47,739 nucleotides of DNA, from positions 1 through 47,739 of the forward strand of contig CABPCP010000017.1 of assembly GCA_902406105.1 (NCBI GenBank), read 5' to 3'. A program made the position numbers and the translations under genes. This DNA comes from an uncultured Mordavella sp. Lineage in GTDB: Bacteria > Bacillota > Clostridia > Lachnospirales > Lachnospiraceae. Shown in pieces: positions 15,044 through 23,392 of this stretch; position 1 is the stretch's first letter; every line of letters starts with the position of its first letter. The notes beneath the pieces were generated by a model. It did not search any database, had not been told where the DNA came from, and worked only from the letters and a program-made list of their open reading frames with translations.

Positions 15044-16444
15044 TTAGAAATCAATATCCTGGCTGACCTCTTTAGACACTTTCAAAGTTCTGTAAAGAGG
15101 ATGTCCAACCGCTCTCATCACATGGTCTGTCTGATGGAATACCTTCAGGCCCATCTTCGGAGCGGAAGCCATTACCGTGTTGGAACAATCGGAACAGTTT
15201 CCGATCACGATATATTCACATTTGTCCTTCTTGAACTGGATATTGTTCTTAGCCTGTCCAGGACAATTGCCCGGCCGCAGACACTTCAGCGGCGCCCCCG
15301 GCTTGCTTTCGATAGCCTGTTTGCATCTGCACATAGATACGACTTTGCCGTTCATCTTCTGTACGATCTCTCTTAAGCGCTCTTCGCTTCCGGCGCAGGC
15401 ACAGACAAGGATTCCCACGTTTGCCCCATGAAGATCCGGGAACTCAACGCTGACCAGGATTCCTCCTGTAGTCTTGGTGATCGGCTCATCTTCTGTTGTG
15501 GACTTTCCTGTGAAGGCTCCGCCCATAACAATTTCACCGTATTTTCCATCAATGCCGCCAGCTTTCTCGATCAGCTCGCCTACGCTGACTCCAACAGGTA
15601 CGTCCATGAATACGTGAGCAGCGTTGCCGCCGTTGAGTTTTCCACGAACAGTCAGGTTCTTGCTGATACATGGCTTCTTCTCATCGATCGCCTCAGCCAC
15701 TTTAGCGGCCGTTTCCAGGTTCACTACAACAGATCTTGCTGCTGACGGAAGCTGGGTTGGTGTAAGATTGATTCCCAGACATTCTCTTACTACTGCACGT
15801 TCCTCGCCCATCGGATAGATATCCGCCAGGAAGTGCATGGAAATGTCGGGCTCGCCTTTCAGCGCCGCATCCAGATGTTTGATCGCCTCGTGATGTTTCT
15901 TCTTGATCGCGAAGATCGCTTTATCTGCGTGAGTCATCTCCATACAGTATTTCACACCACGGATCACCTTATCTGTCTGCTCTACAAGCTGCTTGATATT
16001 GTGCTCCAATCCAGGTTCGCACTCTGCCGCGTTGATCAGGATATAGCTGTGCTCCAGTTTGAAATCTGCCGGAAGTTCCGGGTTGATCTCCGGATCCAGC
16101 TCTGCCAGCGGAGTCTCCGCCAGATTGATATTCAGCTTGACGCCTGTCGGGAATCCGGCTCCGCCCATTCCAACGATTCCTGCTGCTTTCACCATATCAA
16201 GTTTGGAAGCATCCGCAGGTACGTCGATCGGCACAAACTCATCCGGCTGCTCGTCCGCAGGCTCGATGATGATCCTATCATCTGTGATCTCAGCGACTTT
16301 TCCATAGACACTGGAGAAAATATTAGCTCCAAGTCCGGTAGGAGTCGCGATGAGCGTACCTTTTTTTACGTCATCCCCAACCTTTACACATGGCGCGCAG
16401 GGTGCGCCCACATGCTGACGCAATAACAACTGTACATTTCCCAT
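15044..16444 (-). CDS. prdC: proline reductase-associated electron transfer protein PrdC (RnfC-like)
   Basis: 466 residues from the ATG at 16444, which has AAAAGGAGATATGTGTC in front; the frame runs back to 16522 but without a ribosome site. The N-terminus GNVQLLLRQHVGAPCAPCVK and the block GIVGMGGAGFPTGVKLNINL are RnfC-like (barrel-sandwich plus nucleotide/SLBB-type region). Many cysteines follow in the C-terminal part (VCACAGS, MCRCKQA, NCSDCSN). PrdC is thought to carry electrons to the reductase. No in-frame TGA is present, so this copy is not a selenoprotein. About 155 bases separate it from selC, with no clear promoter of its own. Confidence 0.92.
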   Translation of the reverse strand: MGNVQLLLRQHVGAPCAPCVKVGDDVKKGTLIATPTGLGANIFSSVYGKVAEITDDRIIIEPADEQPDEFVPIDVPADASKLDMVKAAGIVGMGGAGFPTGVKLNINLAETPLAELDPEINPELPADFKLEHSYILINAAECEPGLEHNIKQLVEQTDKVIRGVKYCMEMTHADKAIFAIKKKHHEAIKHLDAALKGEPDISMHFLADIYPMGEERAVVRECLGINLTPTQLPSAARSVVVNLETAAKVAEAIDEKKPCISKNLTVRGKLNGGNAAHVFMDVPVGVSVGELIEKAGGIDGKYGEIVMGGAFTGKSTTEDEPITKTTGGILVSVEFPDLHGANVGILVCACAGSEERLREIVQKMNGKVVSMCRCKQAIESKPGAPLKCLRPGNCPGQAKNNIQFKKDKCEYIVIGNCSDCSNTVMASAPKMGLKVFHQTDHVMRAVGHPLYRTLKVSKEVSQDIDF

Positions 16445-16598
16445 GACACATATCTCCTTTTCTTTTTTATATATATAAGTAAAACGAAACGCTCTGGTCT
16501 CCTTACTTATTCTTCCCCTCAATACAAAACTGATTTGATCTATAAAATCTATCTATATGTATCACATGCTATTTTTTTAACATGCTTTGGTTCTTTTT

Positions 16599-16696
16599 TG
16601 GCGAGGGCATGTGGGAATCGAACCCACCCAGGACGCTCTTAACGCCCCACACTAGTTTTGAAGACTAGGAGGCACACCAGTCACCCATCTACCCCC
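16599..16696 (-). tRNA. selC: tRNA-Sec (anticodon TCA)
   Basis: 98 bases with encoded CCA. Anticodon stem CTAGT/ACTAG encloses CTTCAAA with anticodon TCA; the T arm is GTGGG-TTCGATT-CCCAC; a long variable arm forms from GGGCG/CGTCC. The acceptor pairs GGGGGTA with TGCCCTC-type bases (some G-U), the eighth pair being G-A, in the extended form of selenocysteine tRNAs. It is charged with serine and converted by SelA with selenophosphate, then delivered by SelB to UGA in PrdB and SelD. It lies directly upstream of prdC on the same strand. Confidence 0.93.
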
Positions 16697-16719
16697 ATGC
16701 GTTTGTCTCACGCCCTATT

Positions 16720-16748
16720 ACAATAGCACACATTCCCTTTTATTTCAA
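16720..16748 (-). promoter_or_regulatory. promoter of selC, possibly also of the prd operon
   Basis: Minus strand TTGAAA (16743-16748), 17 bases, TATTGT (16720-16725). Start near 16713, 17 bases before the tRNA. Without a strong terminator after selC, transcription could run into prdC. Confidence 0.65.
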
Positions 16749-16783
16749 CCATTTTTGACTATTTTTATAATATCAAAAAGGCG

Positions 16784-16812
16784 TTGACTTTTCAAGGCTT
16801 TTCGGCCATAAT
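16784..16812 (+). promoter_or_regulatory. sigma-A promoter of the proline racemase gene
   Basis: TTGACT (16784-16789), 17 bases, CATAAT (16807-16812), start near 16819. Divergent from the selC promoter, 35 bases away, so one regulator could control both. Confidence 0.7.
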
Positions 16813-16818
16813 AAAGAT

Positions 16819-16995
16819 AACGAACTGAACGAGATACTAGAACGCAGTCTATTTGTTAATTTTCTGTCGTTAAAGTATTCACATCAGGGGATGGGACAGG
16901 CTGAAAACTTGGGGGTTTTCTTTCATGGTCCCGCAGTCTTATAGATTATGTCTATAAGAAAGAAGTATTTCATTTACTTTAAGGAGGTATTTATT
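16819..16995 (+). promoter_or_regulatory. structured leader of the proline racemase mRNA
   Basis: The 177-base leader can fold GGGAC (16893-16897) with GTCCC (16928-16932) around an inner GAAAAC/GTTTTC stem, then a perfect hairpin CTTATAGA-TTATG-TCTATAAG (16938-16958) just before the AAGGAGG ribosome site. No terminator is seen. The last repeat is identical in arms to one upstream of the desulfurase gene, so it may instead be a protein operator in DNA. Confidence 0.45.
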
Positions 16996-18030
16996 ATGGA
17001 GTTAAAAGCAAATGTTAACTTCAACCGGTTTGAGGCAGCTCTTCAGGTTGTAGATGCCCATACCGAAGGCGAGTTCTGCCGTATGGTCATCGGCGGATTC
17101 CCGGAGCCGCAGGGCAACACTATGATCGAAAAGAAAAAATGGATGGAAGAGAATTACGACAACGTTCGTACCGCTCTGATGTTCGAACCAAGAGGACATC
17201 ACGATATGTTCGGCGCTTTCCTGTGCGAGCCTGTCAACAAAGAGGCTGATTTCGGCGTTATGTTCATGGATACAGGCGGATACCTGAACATGTGCGGACA
17301 CTGCACCATCGGCGCGGTTACCGTTGCTGTTGAAGCAGGTCTTGTTGAGTCTCACGAGGGAGAAAACGAAGTTGTTCTGGACGCTCCCGCAGGATTGATC
17401 CGTACCAAGGCTATCGTGAAAGACGGAAAAGTTGAGAGCGTAACTCTGACAAACGTACCGGCTTTCGTTTACAAAGAGAACCAGACTGTGACCATCGACG
17501 GCAAAGAGATCAAGTTCACGATCTCCTTCGGCGGAAGCTTCTTCGCTCTGGTAGACACAACACAGCTTGATATCGGCGAGATCAACGCTAAGAGCGTTCC
17601 GGCTTACACCGCTCTTGGAATGAAGATGCTGGATGTCATCAACAAAGAGATTCCGGTAAAACATCCTCTGCTGGACATCGACACTGTTGACTTGGTTGAG
17701 TTCTATGGCCCGACTCCAAATCCAGACAAAGCTGACTTAAGAAACGTAGTTATCTTCGGAGATGCTATGGCTGACCGTTCTCCATGCGGAACTGGTACCA
17801 GCGCGAAACTTGCTACTTTGCATCACTGGGGAGAGATTAAAGTAGGCGAAGAATTCCGTTATGAGAGCTTCATGGGAAGCTTATTCAAAGGTGTGATCAA
17901 AGAGACAACAAAGGTTGCCGATTACGACGCGGTTATTCCGATGATCACCGGAAGCGCTTACCTGACAGGTGTCGCTACATATCTGATCGACCCGACAGAT
18001 CCATTGAAATATGGATTCCAGGTTGGCTAA
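16996..18030 (+). CDS. prdF: proline racemase
   Basis: 344 residues from the ATG at 16996, preceded at 9 bases by AAGGAGG. The two catalytic cysteines are both present: Cys100 in NMCGHCTIGA and Cys264 in DRSPCGTGTSA, which argues for a racemase/epimerase rather than a dehydratase. It interconverts L- and D-proline, supplying the D-form to PrdA/PrdB; a hydroxyproline epimerase cannot be excluded by motif alone but the context favours proline. It is transcribed away from the prd operon and ends in a 13-bp stem. Confidence 0.92.
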   Translation: MELKANVNFNRFEAALQVVDAHTEGEFCRMVIGGFPEPQGNTMIEKKKWMEENYDNVRTALMFEPRGHHDMFGAFLCEPVNKEADFGVMFMDTGGYLNMCGHCTIGAVTVAVEAGLVESHEGENEVVLDAPAGLIRTKAIVKDGKVESVTLTNVPAFVYKENQTVTIDGKEIKFTISFGGSFFALVDTTQLDIGEINAKSVPAYTALGMKMLDVINKEIPVKHPLLDIDTVDLVEFYGPTPNPDKADLRNVVIFGDAMADRSPCGTGTSAKLATLHHWGEIKVGEEFRYESFMGSLFKGVIKETTKVADYDAVIPMITGSAYLTGVATYLIDPTDPLKYGFQVG

Positions 18031-18072
18031 TCGCCGCTTGCGGAAAGAACGGAATATTTCATGACAAAAAGG

Positions 18073-18110
18073 ATAGAAGCGGATTTTCCATAATCCGCTT
18101 CTATTTCTAT
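18073..18110 (+). terminator. terminator after proline racemase
   Basis: ATAGAAGCGGATT (18073-18085) and AATCCGCTTCTAT (18092-18104) form a perfect 13-bp stem; the following TTCTAT is a weak U-tract, so some readthrough into the TetR gene is possible. Confidence 0.65.
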
Positions 18111-18141
18111 AAATTTATCAACTTTGAAGGGACTGATGCCA

Positions 18142-18729
18142 ATGCCGCGCAAAAGGAGATCGACCAAGAGCCGCATCGTCAAGGCGGCCTGGAATCTGTT
18201 TTACAAAAACGGATACGACCAAACGACTGTAGATGATATCATTGCCGCCTCCCGGACTTCCAAGGGCACATTTTATCATTATTTCAAAGGCAAAGAGGCG
18301 CTCCTGAATTCTTTGTCTTATCTGTTTGATGAAAAGTATGAAGAACTGGCGGCCGTGATCGATCCAAATCTATCCGCCTACGATAAACTGTTATTTTTAA
18401 ATCATGAGCTGTTTTATATGATCGAGACCAGCGTAGATATCAAGCTGCTGGCGTATCTTTATTCCTCTCAGCTCATCACGAAAGATAAAAAATCTCTGGC
18501 CGACCAAAAACGCTTTTATTTCAAATGGGTCACGGAGATCCTGGAAGACGGGCTGAAGCGGGGAGAATTCAAGAATACCAGCACCGCGGAAGAACTGATG
18601 GATATCTATGCCATGTATGAAAGGGCCGTTCTCTATGACTGGGCCCTGTTCAAGGGAAAGTACTCTCTGTCTGAATACAGCGACAAACTATTGCCCCATG
18701 TGCTGGATACCTTTGTAGAAGGAGTATGA
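18142..18729 (+). CDS. TetR-family transcriptional regulator
   Basis: 195 residues from the ATG at 18142, with GAAGGGA 9 bases upstream; earlier in-frame TTG (18124) and ATG (18136) have poor spacing. The N-terminal helix-turn-helix is clear: KAAWNLFYKNGYDQTTVDDI then ASRTSKGTFYHYFKGKEALL. The ligand domain has no recognised relatives. It follows the racemase by about 110 bases on the same strand, so it may sense a proline or nitrogen-related signal, but nothing shows its target. Confidence 0.88.
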   Translation: MPRKRRSTKSRIVKAAWNLFYKNGYDQTTVDDIIAASRTSKGTFYHYFKGKEALLNSLSYLFDEKYEELAAVIDPNLSAYDKLLFLNHELFYMIETSVDIKLLAYLYSSQLITKDKKSLADQKRFYFKWVTEILEDGLKRGEFKNTSTAEELMDIYAMYERAVLYDWALFKGKYSLSEYSDKLLPHVLDTFVEGV

Positions 18730-18758
18730 GATGCAAGGTACAATAAAGGATGACCCTG

Positions 18759-18807
18759 AATAGGGCTGCGGATTCTCATATCGCGAAATCCACAGCCCTA
18801 TTGATTT
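18759..18807. terminator. bidirectional terminator between TetR and LytTR genes
   Basis: AATAGGGCTG (18759-18768) pairs with CAGCCCTATT (18793-18802), extended by GGATT/AATCC inside, with GATTTTT after it. It separates the convergent TetR and response-regulator genes. Confidence 0.8.
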
Positions 18808-18846
18808 TTCCGTCCGCTTTTCTATTTCGTCCAAATCCAGGGGACG

Positions 18847-19560
18847 CTACCATCCCAGCATCTGCCGCAGCAGTTTTGTTTTCTCCCTTCCCACCGGGAG
18901 CACAGTATCTTCACATCCCCGCATCCGCAGGCCAAAGCTGCTGTTTCCCCAGGGAAATACTTCCCTCACTTTCTCAAGGTTGATCAGATAGCTTTTGTGG
19001 CACCGGAAGAATCTCCTTCCTTCCAGCTTCTTCTCGAATTCCCCTAAGTTCTTCCCTTCAAAATACTCGCCTGTTTCCGTATGGATCTTGCATCCTCTGT
19101 TGTAGGTCTCAATATAAATGATCTTATCAATCTCCTCAAACACCGTTTTCCCCTCATGGGTAATAGCGATTCTTTTCGCCTGCATTGCCCGCGGCTTCAC
19201 CGCTGGTTCCCCGCAGCAGCGATCCAGCACCTTTTTCAGTCTCTTTTTATCATAAGGCTTGAGCACATAATCTTCTACTCCCAATTCAAAGGCCGTGACC
19301 GCATACTCTGAGTAAGCCGTGACAAACACGATCTTTACCCCTTGCTGCATGTTTCGGATAGCATTTACCAAAACAGTCCCGTCAATATCCCCCAGATTAA
19401 TATCCAGGAAAAACAGGTCGTATCTTCCGCTCCCGGCCAATACAAGAGCCGCCGCTCCAGAATCCCCTTCTTCGATCACAGCGTCTGGAAGGAGTTCCTC
19501 CAGCTGATGTTTTAATTCACTTCTTGCGGGTCTCTCATCATCAACGATCGCTATCCTCAC
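18847..19560 (-). CDS. LytTR-family response regulator
   Basis: 237 residues from the GTG at 19560 (MRIAIVDDERPARSELK), preceded by AAAGGAGGGTAATA. The receiver domain has the acidic pair at residues 7-8, phosphorylation site Asp53 (DLFFLDINLGD) and Lys in VLKPYDKKRL. The LytTR DNA-binding domain spans about 135-237 (IIYIETYNRGCKIHT, FFRCHKSYLINLEKV). It starts inside the end of the kinase gene (20-base overlap), so they are translationally coupled. Its target genes are unknown; the adjacent symporter is a candidate. Confidence 0.92.
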   Translation of the reverse strand: MRIAIVDDERPARSELKHQLEELLPDAVIEEGDSGAAALVLAGSGRYDLFFLDINLGDIDGTVLVNAIRNMQQGVKIVFVTAYSEYAVTAFELGVEDYVLKPYDKKRLKKVLDRCCGEPAVKPRAMQAKRIAITHEGKTVFEEIDKIIYIETYNRGCKIHTETGEYFEGKNLGEFEKKLEGRRFFRCHKSYLINLEKVREVFPWGNSSFGLRMRGCEDTVLPVGREKTKLLRQMLGW

Positions 19561-21265
19561 TATTACCCTCCTTTGCAGGCCCCTTGATAAACCTAAGTTC
19601 CACACAGCTTCCACAGGAAGCGCTCGTAATCTTTACTCCATTTTCTTCTCCATAGGTATTCTTCATTCTCTGATTAACATTAGTCAGTCCAATGCTTTTC
19701 CCTACGGACTCTCCGTTTTCCAGTTTCTCCAGAACTTCCGGCGGAAATCCTCTTCCGTTATCGCTGATCCGCACCAGGAAGGCTTTTTCTTCTTCCACGA
19801 TCTGTATCTTAACGATCCTTTTTCCTTCCCGGTTGATTCCGTAACGGACCGCGTTTTCCACGATCGGCTGAAGGATCAGGGTAGGAATCAGGATATCCAT
19901 CTGTTCCGGAACTTCATAAGTCACTAAAAGCTTATCCTCGAAACGGCCTTTTTCCAACTCCAGATAATCCTTTACATGCTCCAGTTCTTCTTCCATCGGC
20001 ACCATATAGCGGCTCCCATCCAGATTATACCGGAAATAATCAGCTAAGATCACCAGGAATTCTCTTGCCCGTTTTGCGTCTTCTCTGCACACACAAGCGA
20101 TCGTGTTCAAAGCGTTAAATAGGAAATGGGGATTCACCTGAAACTGCAGGGCCTTGAATTCCGCCTGCTGGCGCAGGGTTTTCTGATGCTCCAGCTCTGA
20201 CATGGCAAGCTGAAAAGAACTAAGCTCAACCAAATGCTGTATCAATTCTACCTCGCTTTGTCGGAATACCCACCTTTTCTTCGACCAGACAATAAGGCAT
20301 CCCACCGACTGGTCTTCTACGCGAAAAGGCGCCGCGATCATAGAATAATGCCGCATAAACTCGTACCAGGAACTATCTTTGGGGACTTGATACATAATGA
20401 CCAACTCTCCTTCTCCCATGGCCTTTATACCGATATCTGGAATATCCGTCTCATTCACCGGCTGATAGTCCATCTCTTCATCTTCCTGGCGCCATTCTAA
20501 AATCTTTGCTTTATCCGTGATCATCACGCCTGCCCATGCCGTCTCCTGAAGAATGACTTGAGCCAGCTTCCGGATGTCTTCCCCCGCCCGCAGCCCATTC
20601 TGCAGCAGCGGAAGACATTTCTTAGACAGATCTGATGCCAGCTGGAGCTGGCGGCTACTCTCAATATCCTGTCTGATGAAAATATTATTAAAACCGGATA
20701 TAAAGATCAAAATTCCTATAGAATTCATCAGGGTCATTGGCGCCCCTACCCGGATCACAGTCTCCATCGCCAGACTAAAAGGAGATACCAGCCGCAGGAT
20801 ACAGATCATATCGCAGACTTCCGCAAAGCAGGTCAGCAGGAAGAGATCCCGGTATTTCCATTTTCCTCTCTGGAAATAGGGATAAAATCCGCCTCCCAAA
20901 AGCCCGAATAAGACCGTAGAAAAAGAGGAGGCCATAGCAAACACCTCTGGTCCTGAAAAAAAGTAGGCATATACCGCCCCGATCAGCGAAGCATACAGCC
21001 CCACCACAGGTCCTCCCAGTATTCCCGAGGCCATCGCCCCGATCACTCTTGTATTCATACTGTAAGAGTCTATCTCGATGCCTGTATAGACAGAAAGGAT
21101 GATGATGCAGCCAAAGATGGCCGACAGAAACACCTGGCTTTTCCAGCTCCTTCTCTCCTGGGATATTGCGTTCTGCACGATCTGAAGCTTGGACAAAAGC
21201 GTTCCCACCAAAAGGAGAAGCCCAATATTCAAAATCAGTTCATATATAAGACTGTTTGCGTGCAT
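19541..21265 (-). CDS. LytS/BtsS-type sensor histidine kinase
   Basis: 574 residues. Five to six membrane helices in residues 1-200 make the 5TMR-LYT sensor; a GAF-like region follows at about 215-350; the His kinase box is QFQVNPHFLFNALNTIACVC with His380; ATP-binding motifs IVENAVRYG, DNGRGFP and SIGLTNVNQRM are intact. Relatives sense pyruvate or cell-wall signals. The ATG at 21265 follows AAGGAAAGAAAAG. It lies between its response regulator and a dicarboxylate/amino-acid symporter gene. A nutrient-sensing role is inferred. Confidence 0.92.
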   Translation of the reverse strand: MHANSLIYELILNIGLLLLVGTLLSKLQIVQNAISQERRSWKSQVFLSAIFGCIIILSVYTGIEIDSYSMNTRVIGAMASGILGGPVVGLYASLIGAVYAYFFSGPEVFAMASSFSTVLFGLLGGGFYPYFQRGKWKYRDLFLLTCFAEVCDMICILRLVSPFSLAMETVIRVGAPMTLMNSIGILIFISGFNNIFIRQDIESSRQLQLASDLSKKCLPLLQNGLRAGEDIRKLAQVILQETAWAGVMITDKAKILEWRQEDEEMDYQPVNETDIPDIGIKAMGEGELVIMYQVPKDSSWYEFMRHYSMIAAPFRVEDQSVGCLIVWSKKRWVFRQSEVELIQHLVELSSFQLAMSELEHQKTLRQQAEFKALQFQVNPHFLFNALNTIACVCREDAKRAREFLVILADYFRYNLDGSRYMVPMEEELEHVKDYLELEKGRFEDKLLVTYEVPEQMDILIPTLILQPIVENAVRYGINREGKRIVKIQIVEEEKAFLVRISDNGRGFPPEVLEKLENGESVGKSIGLTNVNQRMKNTYGEENGVKITSASCGSCVELRFIKGPAKEGNSEDSDR

Positions 21266-21346
21266 CTTTTCTTTCCTTCATCCTCCGCTTCCCGGAATTG
21301 TTTTCTCTATGGTATCATAAACCCTAAAATGTAGCAAGAATATAGC

Positions 21347-21379
21347 AAAACCCCGGCAGATTCCAAGGGTCCGCCGGGG
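21347..21379 (-). terminator. terminator after the DAACS symporter gene
   Basis: CCCCGGC (21351-21357) and GCCGGGG (21373-21379) form the stem; the minus strand continues with TTTT. Confidence 0.8.
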
Positions 21380-21427
21380 CTTCGCGAAAGCTTTGTATGA
21401 TTTATTTTAGTGATTGGCTATAGTGGA

Positions 21428-22690
21428 TTAATAATAAGAGACCTGCTTCTTATCATTATATACATCAAGATCCAGTTCTCCCAGTTTATTGGCCACCAAC
21501 ATTCCTACCATAACGTCAACGTCAACATTCATCAATGTACGGAACATTCCGGCAAACCAGTCGATTCCGATCAGGACCGCGATGCTGTCCATTGGAAGTC
21601 CCAGCGAAGAAGCCAGGAATGTGTATACGATCACAGAACCGCCAGGCACAGAAATCGTCCCCAGGCACATCAGGCAGGACAGCAGGATCGCCATTCCCAT
21701 CTGGTACGGCTCCAAGGTGATTCCGGTAGACTGGGCCATGAAGAAGATCGCCGTCACATAACACATCGCGGCGCCGCAGCTGTTCATGGACATGGTGATC
21801 GGTCCGGTAAAATCGGCAACCTTACGGCTGACGCCGAATTTCATGACCGCATCTTCCATCTTGGTCTGCAGACAGATCGCTCCAGAAGTGGTGGTCACTG
21901 CCATCAGAGACATTTTGCCAAATTTCTTCGGCATTTTTAATGGATTTACCTTACAGATCACAGCTGTGATCGGCCCGTAGATCAGGAACTGGATTATATC
22001 TCCGATCAGGAGAACTCCAAGGAATTTAGCCATCGGGATGATTACCGCGAATCCTGTCGTTCCCGCGACATCGGCCAACAGGCAGAAGATTCCGATGGGC
22101 GCGATATACATTACCGTTTTGATAATATTGGTGATGACTTTATTTAAGCCGATCACCCAGTCCGCCATATTGCGGTTTCCGCTTTGGCGCGTATATGCTC
22201 CCATAGCTACGCCAAAGAAAATCGCGAATACGATGCAGGGAACCATAGACCCGTCAGCCATTGACTCTACAATATTCGTAGGCACAAAGTTCAGCAGCGT
22301 ATCCTGCAGGGATGACGCTTCCACAGCCGTCTCAGAGATCTCTTCCGCTCCGGACAAGTCGATTCCAAGCCCCGGTTTGACCAGCGTAGACAAAATCACG
22401 CCAAGAACAGCCGCGATCGCTGTAAAAAAGACGATCCATTTGATCGTATGGACCCCCATTTTCCCTACGTCTTTTCCATCTCCGCCTCCTACGGCCGCGG
22501 CCACAGAGGACATAACCAGAAGCACCACTGACATCTGGATCAGGCGCAGGAAAATATCTCCGATGAATTTCAGGTTTCCTGCCCATTCTCCCACCAACGC
22601 TCCAAACACGATGCCTCCGATGGTGGCGATCAAAATCTGGGTCGTGAGGGAAATCGATATCTTTTTCTTTCCTTCTTTCGTTTCCGCCAT
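21428..22690 (-). CDS. dicarboxylate/amino acid:cation symporter (DAACS family)
   Basis: 420 residues from the ATG at 22690, which has AAAGGA 9 bases upstream; in-frame ATGs further up lack spacing. About eight membrane segments and two re-entrant loops are expected for the glutamate-transporter fold. TTTSGAICLQTKMEDAV carries the serine-rich loop and GPITMSMNSCGAAMCYV the NMDGT-like helix (here MNSCGAA). Such proteins import glutamate, aspartate, serine or C4-dicarboxylates with Na+ or H+. A half-conserved copy of the TTATAGA-N5-TCTATAA box lies about 80-100 bases upstream. Confidence 0.88.
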   Translation of the reverse strand: MAETKEGKKKISISLTTQILIATIGGIVFGALVGEWAGNLKFIGDIFLRLIQMSVVLLVMSSVAAAVGGGDGKDVGKMGVHTIKWIVFFTAIAAVLGVILSTLVKPGLGIDLSGAEEISETAVEASSLQDTLLNFVPTNIVESMADGSMVPCIVFAIFFGVAMGAYTRQSGNRNMADWVIGLNKVITNIIKTVMYIAPIGIFCLLADVAGTTGFAVIIPMAKFLGVLLIGDIIQFLIYGPITAVICKVNPLKMPKKFGKMSLMAVTTTSGAICLQTKMEDAVMKFGVSRKVADFTGPITMSMNSCGAAMCYVTAIFFMAQSTGITLEPYQMGMAILLSCLMCLGTISVPGGSVIVYTFLASSLGLPMDSIAVLIGIDWFAGMFRTLMNVDVDVMVGMLVANKLGELDLDVYNDKKQVSYY

Positions 22691-22831
22691 TTCTCTCATT
22701 CCTTTCTCTTTTTTCTCCCCGGTCAAATATCATTCTGTACCTATTTTACCTTCTGAAAAAAATCAATCAATAGATTTTGTCTGAAATGTCGGCATCCGTG
22801 TTTCAAATGTTTTTATCTGTGTCTGAACGGA

Positions 22832-22875
22832 CAATTGGGGCCGGGGGATTTTTAAAAATCCCCCGGCCCCAATTG
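22832..22875. terminator. 44-bp perfect palindrome ending the selenium cluster
   Basis: The two 22-base halves are exact reverse complements, beginning CAATTGGGGCCGGGGG and meeting in TTTTTAAAAA at the centre. It sits 3 bases after the DUF3343 gene stop. The GC stem with A/T centre would make an extremely stable hairpin but the T-run is in the loop, not after it, so it is not a textbook terminator. Confidence 0.7.
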
Positions 22876-22878
22876 AAC

Positions 22879-23115
22879 CTATACCATACATTCATGCAGT
22901 TCTTCCGGTTCGATCCCGGCTTCTTCCATCATTTTCCTGATCTCTTCTCTCGCCGAGAGATCCGCGCACCAGGCCAGTCCGCAGCCTGCGGAGATCGCAC
23001 GGGGCACCGGAATGATCCGGCCCGGTGTCTCTGTTTCTTTGCAGGCTTTTTCCATGGCCATAGCGTCCGCTGTGGTATGGAAGGTTACAACTAACTTCAG
23101 TTCTTTCTTCCTCAT
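22879..23115 (-). CDS. DUF3343 putative Se/S carrier protein
   Basis: 78 residues. LKLVVTFHTTADAMAMEKAC opens a small ferredoxin-like fold, and the pair of cysteines AGCGLAWCADLS is the likely carrier site. DUF3343 proteins are proposed selenium or sulfur carriers and occur beside selenium genes. It starts 2 bases after the TusA-like gene, so they are coupled, and it is the last gene of the desulfurase-yedE-tusA unit. Confidence 0.82.
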   Translation of the reverse strand: MRKKELKLVVTFHTTADAMAMEKACKETETPGRIIPVPRAISAGCGLAWCADLSAREEIRKMMEEAGIEPEELHECMV

Positions 23116-23117
23116 GT

Positions 23118-23321
23118 TTACTCGATCACCACTTCAAAATATCCGTCTTTTTCCTCAGAAGTCGACTTCTTTCCATGGTCTTTCGCATATTTTTCCACGT
23201 TCATCTTCTGATGTGGTTCTGATACCAATACTTTCACCGGCTCAGCGGCTCCTTTCAGTGCTTCTGCCGTAAGCATCAGCGGCTCAGGGCAGGAAAGACC
23301 TCTTGCATCTACTTCTTTCAT
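23118..23321 (-). CDS. TusA/SirA-family sulfurtransferase
   Basis: 67 residues, full TusA length (about 70). The motif DARGLSCPEPLMLT has the persulfide-carrying cysteine in the CPxP box. In tRNA thiolation TusA relays sulfur; beside yedE and selD-type genes it is thought to carry selenium (perselenide) toward selenophosphate synthesis. AAGGTAAGAAAAT lies before the ATG. About 70 bases separate it from yedE. Confidence 0.85.
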   Translation of the reverse strand: MKEVDARGLSCPEPLMLTAEALKGAAEPVKVLVSEPHQKMNVEKYAKDHGKKSTSEEKDGYFEVVIE

Positions 23322-23392
23322 ATTTTCTTACCTTCTTTCCTAGAATACTACGGTTCTATCAAGTTTGCAATCCAAATTTTCGCGATATCGCT

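Noticed and set aside
16445..16522. Extension of PrdC upstream of 16444
   Set aside because: No ribosome site; ATG at 16444 has AAAAGGAG and gives the usual PrdC start.
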